Below, piece after piece: positions 51,104 to 64,000 of a stretch of DNA of 64,000 nucleotides. The position numbers and the translations under genes are program-made. The notes under the pieces are model-generated. The model was not told the origin of the DNA. It ran no database searches and worked only from the letters and a program-made list of their open reading frames with translations. The stretch comes from Centroberyx gerrardi. Taxonomy: Eukaryota > Chordata > Actinopteri > Beryciformes > Berycidae. The stretch spans positions 18,919,881-18,983,880 of the forward strand of contig NC_136019.1 of NCBI RefSeq assembly GCF_048128805.1, written 5' to 3'. Each line of letters begins with the position of its first letter. Positions within the stretch are counted from its first letter, which is position 1.

Positions 51104-52470
51104 AGAAAAACTTACAGGTGTGACGTTGTCATTGTCTTTGCATTCCTAGACTGGGTGACTTGACAGGCTTTTGTAAGCAGCGATTCCAAGAAAAGTTCCA
51201 GGGCTCTCGCTGATGTCTGAATTAAGGAAAGTACGGCACAGCAGACCTATGTTCTATCAAAATAATAATAATAATAGATTCACTTGCAAAGCCTAGCAAC
51301 AGCATTGAGACTGAAAATTTTGAAAATTAAAATGTTGAAAAGAAAAAGAAAAGCTTGCTTGGCTTTAATGGAATAGGCTGATCTTGACACAATAACATCA
51401 TTACAGTGAACATCTGGTTGACTCAGGCCATTAGTTTGAGGTCCCTTGACAAAATGAATGAGATCTAACATCATTCTATGTATGAACAACATACATGCAG
51501 TTGCTGTGATTTCTGACACAATAACATGGCTCTTTCAGATTTTAGTTTTAGTGAGATTCTCCCATACAATACTATATTTTAGCCTGTACTGTATCAGAGC
51601 ATACCTCAAAGAATCCACCTATATATAGATCAATCCCCAAAGTAAAGCATTGAGCGAAACACTGGAGCTTGCAAAATGATGAAAGTAGGAGGCAGAAAGG
51701 ATACAAATAATAACAGGTACTGCTGCAGCCACTTTGCCTATTTCTTCATCAGTCTGCATAATCTTCTTAATCCTCGCCTGTAATGAGAAAAGGGTCAGCG
51801 CTGTGTGTGTGCAGTGTGTATATGCGTGTAAACAGGCCATAACTTCATAGACAGCTTATTGCCATGATCCAGAATGTTTGATCAACGACCCAAGGCCCTG
51901 ATGGAAACAGATGGCACAGGAACAAAGTGCAATGCAACATAGTTTTGAAAGGTCTGGATCATGAAGAGAGGGCTCTCATAGCATAGTTAGTTTATGACCA
52001 TTCATTCCCGTCATAATGGTCAGATTGTCTGTACAGTGAGCACTGTGGTGACCTCCTTGATAGTTTGCTAATTATACAGCCCCAACACCATAGATTGTTT
52101 TAACTGGCTAACGTGTCTCACTTAGCTAATCTTGCTAAAAACAACATAAATTAGCTAACTAACGTTAGCTACTTCGCCCGCCCTGAACATTCACTGACAA
52201 GCATTGGCTTGTAAACTAGCTAGTTCACTGAAACTCATATGGCATTCATGTACTTCTCACAACTGCAATTCACATTTTGGTATTAAAAGGCTCAACGTTA
52301 GCTAGTTGGCTTGTTAGCTCGCTAGGCAACCAGACAGGCCGAATCCCACTCAAGCTAGCTAGTTAAAGTTAGCTTTCTATCATACAGTTGGCTAGTAGTA
52401 GCACCGGTTCAGGAAACTGTAGACTTACCGGAGGGAATCTGGCGTTGTATTTCTTCTTTTTGCTGGGCAT
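47484..52470 (-). CDS. drap1: drap1 (NC2 alpha), DR1-associated corepressor, complete, 7 coding exons
   Basis: Nuclear histone-fold protein. With DR1 (NC2 beta) it forms negative cofactor 2, which binds TBP on DNA and blocks TFIIA/TFIIB entry. Exons (minus): 52470-52429, 51777-51705, 51209-51116, 50303-50178, 49393-49303, 49153-49065, 47682-47484. All junctions keep frame: 714 nt, 237 residues (human about 205). Seen: N-terminal [20 protein letters not shown], histone fold over about residues 10-85 ([57 protein letters not shown]), a basic [12 protein letters not shown] linker, an acidic [18 protein letters not shown] stretch, then a Pro/Met/Ala-rich last exon ending [10 protein letters not shown]. 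The tail matches the human protein only in its acidic end. Head-to-head with C11orf68, as in human. Confidence 0.96.
49065..49153 (-). CDS. drap1: drap1 coding exon 6: acidic segment
   Basis: 89 nt, phase 0 in, phase 2 out. [30 protein letters not shown]. Acceptor GAACAG|GATG, donor ATAG|GTACGG. Confidence 0.94.
49303..49393 (-). CDS. drap1: drap1 coding exon 5: basic linker
   Basis: 91 nt, phase 2 in, phase 0 out. [22 protein letters not shown] then LSGTESEQE; donor GAG|GTGGGG. Closely matches the human linker. Confidence 0.95.
50178..50303 (-). CDS. drap1: drap1 coding exon 4
   Basis: 126 nt, phase 2 in and out. [42 protein letters not shown]. Acceptor GTTTGCAG|AAAG after a GT run; donor CAG|GTACAT followed within 10 bases by (CA)n on the transcript. 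Confidence 0.96.
50400..50465. repeat. Common teleost repeat motif, second copy, drap1 intron 3
   Basis: CATTTAGCAGACGCTTTTATCC then AGAGTGACTCACAGTAAGTG. Same motif as at 19655. Non-coding. Confidence 0.45.
51043..51101. repeat. (CA)n microsatellite in drap1 intron 3
   Basis: A pure 59-bp CA run, ending about 15 bases from the exon 3 boundary. Confidence 0.95.
51116..51209 (-). CDS. drap1: drap1 coding exon 3: histone fold core
   Basis: 94 nt, phase 1 in, phase 2 out. Acceptor ACATCAG|CGAGAG, donor ACCT|GTAAGT. Encodes [33 protein letters not shown] 59-bp (CA)n tract (GU on the transcript) begins about 15 bases past the donor. Confidence 0.96.
51705..51777 (-). CDS. drap1: drap1 coding exon 2: histone fold helix 1
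   Basis: 73 nt, [24 protein letters not shown] plus one base. Acceptor TTACAG|GCG. The donor is ATTT|GTATCC, weak (no AG before GT, no GTRAGT), but it is the only one that joins to exon 3 as the conserved VIISRALEL. Confidence 0.9.
52429..52470 (-). CDS. drap1: drap1 coding exon 1
   Basis: 42 nt, [14 protein letters not shown]; donor CCG|GTAAGT, phase 0. The start is fixed by identity with the human N-terminus. Confidence 0.96.
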
Positions 52471-53322
52471 TATTAAATGACCTGGATGGATAACTTAAAA
52501 TAAAATATAATATATTCTAGATTATTATTTTAGATTGTATATAAATCGCCCCCACCACGCACACACCAGATAGCTGTAGCTATCCGGCTAGCTCGTTAGC
52601 ACGTCGTCGTCACTTGTTCCCTGTTGCCTGGTAGGCAGCTTGGTTCCGCAGGGTCTCAGTGCCGTTGGGTTTGTGCTATCCTCCGATAACGTTCCGTTCT
52701 CTCTTGTATGGGGAGAATGTAACGAAGTCCATTCAATAATGTAACAATTTAATGTGTCCTTGTATCTCTGCGAACATATACACATTATAGAACGTGACAC
52801 ACGGCCATTTGCGAATCGCAGGGTACTTTGGTAAATGCGACATGTCATCCACCGAGCAAAATTTAAGAAATCAAGTTTTAGAATGGGTCCACATTACTCG
52901 CTTACAACCCACACATACACGTTGAATTTTTATCGATATATAGTGCTAATTGCTAGATTATTTGTATGCCGAATTTACCAGAAGACTCTAGCGCTTCGTA
53001 AAACCTCTTAAATCATGTTCTACGGCTTGTGTACGTTTGCTGATAAGAAGGCAACATTAAATTGCCAGATATTTGAATCGTGTTTGTTATACCGACCCAT
53101 CCATGCAAGAGGGCGCAACATTATGGGGCTTGGCTTGTGCGGAAGAGATTCATTGAACTGATAGCAGCTTATTTGTTGGGCGGACTAACCAGGTTCAGTT
53201 GGTCAGAAAATGTTCGTCGTATTTAGATATTTAACAATGTAACTTCCTATTTTGTGATTAAAAGTGTGAGTTTTGCAGTGATCCGCATGCAAACTTTGTT
53301 TTATCTCTGTTTAACAGCTGGC

Positions 53323-53330
53323 TATAAATA
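53323..53330 (+). promoter_or_regulatory. TATA-like box of C11orf68
   Basis: TATAAATA about 110 bp upstream of the non-coding exon 1 donor at 53434/53435. Placement relative to a real TSS is inferred. Confidence 0.3.
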
Positions 53331-53349
53331 AAGTTTCTTCAAAATTGTC

Positions 53350-53434
53350 AGACCAAACATGGAGGATTGGTAAAATGGCTAGCTAGCCGGCTAGCTAACT
53401 CAAGACCGGAGCCTAACAATTCCACCTGTCTTCT
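53350..53434 (+). other. Probable non-coding exon 1 of C11orf68
   Basis: A strong donor TTCT|GTAAGT follows at 53435. The coding exon begins after a good acceptor CCTTCAACAG|GAAAA at 53888. The 5' boundary is a guess. Confidence 0.4.
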
Positions 53435-53559
53435 GTAAGTGTTTACATGTTTACTGTATGATAATTTTAAACGAACGAAACGAATCGCCCTTTGGTAAGC
53501 CTTAATACAGTAAGCGAGGAGATTAACGTTAACTAACGTACTACTGTAGCTGACTTGCA

Positions 53560-53660
53560 GCTAGCTAGCAGTAGTAGTAAACATCAGCAGGCTAGCTAGC
53601 AGCAGTAGTAAACATCAGCAGGCTAACGTTAGCTAACAGCAGTAGTAAACATCAGCAAGC
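53560..53660 (+). repeat. Three-unit minisatellite in C11orf68 intron 1
   Basis: Units of about 31, 31 and 38 bp: GCTAGCTAGCAG then YAGTAGTAAACATCAGCAG; the third has an expanded GCTAACGTTAGCTAAC head. Confidence 0.85.
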
Positions 53661-53934
53661 GATCCAGCTGTCTACTAATACCTCTGTCCTAATTTGAAAA
53701 TACATTTCAGCCAACGTTATGTTTGAAACTCAGTGAAAATGGGCATGGCTTCTTAGCTGTAATAAAGAAAGCAAGTTCCTTGTTATGACTGCAGGGAGAA
53801 CCAAATACAAACTGTAAACATAAGCTTTACCCGTAGTTACAAAATGTATTACACATGTTAATGCACTACACCTGTTCCCTTCAACAGGAAAACCCCACAT
53901 AGGACTTATTTAATACCCTCACATTGACAGCACC

Positions 53935-54684
53935 ATGGAGGAGGGAGAGGCTCCTGTAGAGGGCGAGCTGGAGAACCATGATGGCTTCCCTGCTGAAACC
54001 TATGCTGCTGAGGCCATGGCTGCAGACATGGACCCTTGGATTGTATTTGACTCTAGAAGAACTCCCAGAGCCGAGTTTGACGGCTGGCTGGAGAGCAACA
54101 GGCCCTCCCAAGTATCCCGATTCGGTGACGAGGATGGCGGTAAAGGCCCCGTGGGGTGGATCGCTGTGCTGGGCCCCGACCACTGCCCCGGTAGTGGGGA
54201 TGTCGCCGGCCTCCAAGAGAGCTGGGAGAGACTGTTGGCCAGCAGCCGGCCGGTGAACTTCCAGACGGTGAAGGAGCTGGCCCTGAACCACGGAGTGCTC
54301 TCGGGGAAATGGCTGATGCTCTTGGACTCCGGGTTCAAGTTGGACCACGCCTGGGAGTGCGTGGCCAGAGCGGCCCTGGACGGCAAGATCTCCCTGGTCA
54401 AAGTGAGCCCCTATGACCCCAAGTCAGAAGGCAAGCAGGTCATTTGCGCCTATAACCAGAACTTCGCGGACGAGAACGAGGTTATGAGGCTGGACTCGGT
54501 CATTCGTGCCACGGGGGTCAAGTGCCTTCTTTCCTACAAGCCGGACGTGTACACATACCTGGGAATCTACCGGAACAACCGCTGGAAGCTCTGTCCAACC
54601 ATATATGAGAGCAAATTTGACCTGGAGTGTGTACCCCGACGCTCCCACATTCTCAACAAAGTCACCAATCTTGAAGTCACGTAG
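53935..54684 (+). CDS. C11orf68 (BLES03, UPF0696) orthologue, complete single coding exon
   Basis: 249 residues, start in a strong context (CACCATGG), preceded by an acceptor at 53887. It matches human C11orf68 throughout: an acidic N-terminus, PWIVFDSRR, then WIAVLGPDHCP, ESWERLLASSRPVNFQTVKELA, GKWLMLLDSGFKLDHAW, a KVSPYDP segment, RLDSVIRATGVKCLLSYKPDVYTYLGIYRNN and WKLCPTIYESKFDLE. From memory, the human protein has a structure with an eIF4E-like alpha/beta fold; its function is unknown and I assign none. No signal peptide or membrane segment is seen. It shares a divergent promoter with drap1 and converges on rela. Confidence 0.95.
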   Translation: MEEGEAPVEGELENHDGFPAETYAAEAMAADMDPWIVFDSRRTPRAEFDGWLESNRPSQVSRFGDEDGGKGPVGWIAVLGPDHCPGSGDVAGLQESWERLLASSRPVNFQTVKELALNHGVLSGKWLMLLDSGFKLDHAWECVARAALDGKISLVKVSPYDPKSEGKQVICAYNQNFADENEVMRLDSVIRATGVKCLLSYKPDVYTYLGIYRNNRWKLCPTIYESKFDLECVPRRSHILNKVTNLEVT

Positions 54685-55215
54685 GCCTGAGAGAACAAGA
54701 GGAGAGTGTTGGAGGAAAGGTATATGAGGAGAGGCACTTCAAGTGATCCCATGCAGTGGGTGGCGCAGTACAACTCACTGACTTGAAATAGTTTTGTTGA
54801 TTGTCAGTGGTTGAATTTTGATGTCAAGTTCTTCCTTTTGGCACAGAAACCACAAAAGCTCTTGTTTCAATCTTGTCTGCTCATGCTGTAAGAAAGTAAT
54901 TCTTAATGACTTGAAATATTCTCAGTAAAAATCTCCTTTTTCTTATTTCTCAATATGATATTGTGTCTATGAGCCAGAATTTTGACATGCTGGTGTTTCT
55001 GTTCACACTAACACCTACCTGGTTGACAGGGGGCTGAACAAATCCTTTTTTTTTTTTTTTTTATACAAATGGAGGAAAATTTGCAATGCATCTTGTGAAG
55101 CATTTGTTTTTTTTTGATAATGTAACCATTTGTCTCATTCTTTTGGCTTTAATTTTTGCTTTGTACTGAACCGTTACTACAAAATTGCCAAATAAAGTTT
55201 ACTTTTGAAGCCAGC
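54685..55215 (+). other. C11orf68 3' UTR and polyadenylation signal
   Basis: AATAAA at 55191-55196 followed by a GTTT-rich stretch; cleavage expected near 55215. The UTR contains T-runs at 55048-55062 and 55107-55117 and no ORF of note. Confidence 0.7.
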
Positions 55216-55232
55216 GTCTTACATGCTGTGAT

Positions 55233-55238
55233 TTTATT
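55233..55238 (-). terminator. rela: Candidate rela polyadenylation signal
   Basis: AATAAA on the minus strand about 1.3 kb after the rela stop codon. It would place rela cleavage near 55215, next to the C11orf68 cleavage site on the other strand. Confidence 0.4.
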
Positions 55239-56563
55239 GTGTTTCTTGTGTTTTGGATTGTGACAGAATAAACAATCACTCATTACACCAAAATTTGCAT
55301 AGTATTTAATTTTGCTCATTTTATACTAGTACAAAATATTAGCCAAGACATTCATCTGTTTTCAATAAGGTAGCTTTGACTACAGAGCACAGCAAGGTGG
55401 CCTACAGGTCTGAAACAGTTAAGTTTGTAAACTGCGGCTACTGTTCATGAAATAACTGTAGAAGTGAAATCTGAGATAATCTGAGAGATAGATGAAAGAA
55501 ATGATACTGACAGACAATGATATAGATGACACGTGTTACAATTAAGTGAGAGTGATGCATGAATCTTATTTGCTCTGCTGTGAGCGTGCATTCACTAATT
55601 ATGCTCGTTTCCTGATCATTATTTACATATAGACCTTCATTATATTTGGTTCTCAAGGTGATAAAACTACATTTTGTTGAGAAGCTCAACAAAGGCACAT
55701 CTACAAGACAACTGTGTTACAACAGTTACTGGTGACCTCCAGAAAACATCTCGAATGCTCTGAATTTCCAGAGTGTCTAATGCATGGGGGTTATTCAACA
55801 AAAAGGCAATATGACAAACGACAATATCTGCATGGGCTTCCCTCCAGGTTTGATTGTGTACTGGAAAAAAAAACCCATTGAGCTTCAAAGAAAGTATTCC
55901 TCTACTGAGAAATACTAGCCCCTTTTTTAAAAAAAGGCAGGCTATTAAACTTAGGCAGTGGTCACTTAATGTTAACACTGACCAGAGCTATACAAGATTA
56001 TACTATGACAGTATAAAAACATGCTTCACATGTTCCAGAAGAGAATGGTCCAACAGGAAAACATTCAATATATTTAGCAATGCGTCTCTTGTATTGTCTT
56101 TTTGAAAGAAACATTTTTCTTTGTGGAAAATCTTGCACCATCAGGCTGACATAGTGGTGTAGGATGTTAAGCATTTATGCTAAACATTAAGTACAACTGT
56201 CAATAAAAGTAGTACGTTAAACAAGCGGTATGAAATCTGATGATGTTCAGCCTTTTATCATTTGTCGAAGACAAAAACAAGGGCCGCCCACGACTCAAGT
56301 CTGTCCACATCAAATACCATCAAGAGTCTTTGTGGTATTTCGATAAGCAGGTCCACATTGAGCAATTTTGCAGCATTCTGTCTGAGCCAGCCCTTCATGT
56401 CTACCACATTTCCTTTTTTTGTCTTATGTAACAACAAAAGAAATCTGAAGGGGTTTCAGTCCCAAAAGGGTAAAAGGACAGATGCAAGTGGTCTGATGAA
56501 CTGGGCTTATAAATACATCAATTAAAAAAAAAAAAAAAGGAAGAAAAATCATATAGACAACCT
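55239..56563 (-). other. rela: rela 3' UTR (probable)
   Basis: Sequence between the rela stop and the first plausible poly(A) signal. AT-rich; it contains no intact ORF with recognisable homology. The (A) run at 56523-56538 is U-rich on the transcript. Confidence 0.45.
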
Positions 56564-63365
<6,802 letters not shown>

Positions 63366-64000
63366 CTGAAAGCAGGCCGAGAGTGAGAAAGAAAATGAGT
63401 GAAAGTAAACCACAACCCGGTACATGTACTCTCTAATTTGCACTCGTAGTATTCGCCACAATACGTGAAAACTATCTTTAACTGACCTGTGATTTACTTA
63501 GACCTTTAAAAAGACTCCATCTCATATGATTTACATCAATTTGATACTACTTACTATGATGTAGACTATGCATTTATCTCAACCTAGAACTCTATTCTAA
63601 CTCTATTCTGTTTAGGTGGATTTACCCTCCACTACATCCCTGATTGTAATGCACTGCTTTAATCAATGTATGATGTAATGTTAACCCAGATGTGAAAAAC
63701 AAATGACTAATGTAAACCGGTGTGCTTCCTCACTCTGTATCACATACTGGCACTGGATGGCAGTACATTTTGTTTGTTTGCATTTCATCACACAGAGATA
63801 AAGATAGACAGACAGACAAATAGACACAGACAAACAGGGTCTAAACCGGTCTTTGGATAAAAAAAACCAAAAAAAAACATTCAAATCAAAAGTATCATTT
63901 GATATCGTTGAGAATTACGCAAAGCTGGAGAATGTCCAAACCAAAGGCTATAGCAACTGGACTGACGTTGAGATAATGTTAGCTAATGTTAGCAGCTAGT

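Larger units (their letters stand above)
52471..53934. promoter_or_regulatory. Divergent drap1 / C11orf68 promoter region
   Basis: The two start codons are 1464 bp apart and point away from each other, as do their human orthologues. It contains a CGGAAG ETS-like site near 53140, a TATAAATA at 53323-53330 in C11orf68 orientation, and a probable non-coding first exon of C11orf68. The drap1 start site is not visible. GTTAGCTAGC words and a short minisatellite lie in the C11orf68 side. Confidence 0.5.

Overview
This is nuclear DNA of a ray-finned (teleost) fish. The genes are split by canonical GT-AG introns, their proteins are vertebrate orthologues, and the non-coding DNA is full of (CA)n microsatellites, tRNA-derived SINE heads and small inverted-repeat transposons typical of fish genomes. 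The species cannot be fixed from sequence alone. There are no prokaryotic features.

Four protein-coding genes are present, and I could reconstruct the exon structure of each from protein homology, reading frame and splice signals. (1) map3k11 (mixed-lineage kinase 3), minus strand, coding span 40562 down to 2946: ten coding exons, 3180 coding nt, 1059 residues, with an 18.3 kb first intron. (2) drap1 (NC2 alpha corepressor), minus strand, 52470 down to 47484: seven coding exons, 237 residues. (3) The C11orf68/BLES03 orthologue, plus strand, 53935-54684, one coding exon of 249 residues behind a probable non-coding first exon. (4) rela (NF-kappaB p65), minus strand: the last seven coding exons lie between 63365 and 56564. 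The first exons, which encode the DNA-binding N-terminus, lie beyond the right edge.

Layout: 1-2945 is map3k11 3' flank with a small inverted-repeat transposon. 2946-40562 is map3k11, with most of its introns made of repeats. 40563-46060 is the intergenic map3k11 upstream region, AT-rich and repeat-rich. 46080-52470 is drap1 with a long 3' UTR. 52471-53934 is the divergent drap1/C11orf68 promoter region. 53935 to about 55215 is C11orf68. About 55215 to 64000 is rela, transcribed toward C11orf68. All four genes have human orthologues on 11q13, so this is a rearranged piece of a conserved vertebrate synteny block. The drap1-C11orf68 head-to-head arrangement also exists in human.

Functionally, MLK3 is a MAP3K feeding JNK and, in some settings, IKK/NF-kappaB. 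RelA is the main activating NF-kappaB subunit. DRAP1 with DR1 represses TBP-dependent initiation. C11orf68 is uncharacterised. No operon-like logic is implied; the linkage is ancestral.

The most interesting non-gene observations are: a decayed but still open partial copy of map3k11 exon 5 in intron 5, produced by a local tandem duplication; (CA/TG)n tracts lying against about ten splice sites of map3k11 and drap1; a NAGNAG tandem acceptor before the last rela exon; an in-frame sixfold Thr-Pro-Gln microsatellite in map3k11; several families of short inverted-repeat elements, one with a second element nested inside; and two copies of one element that each carry the same internal minisatellite.
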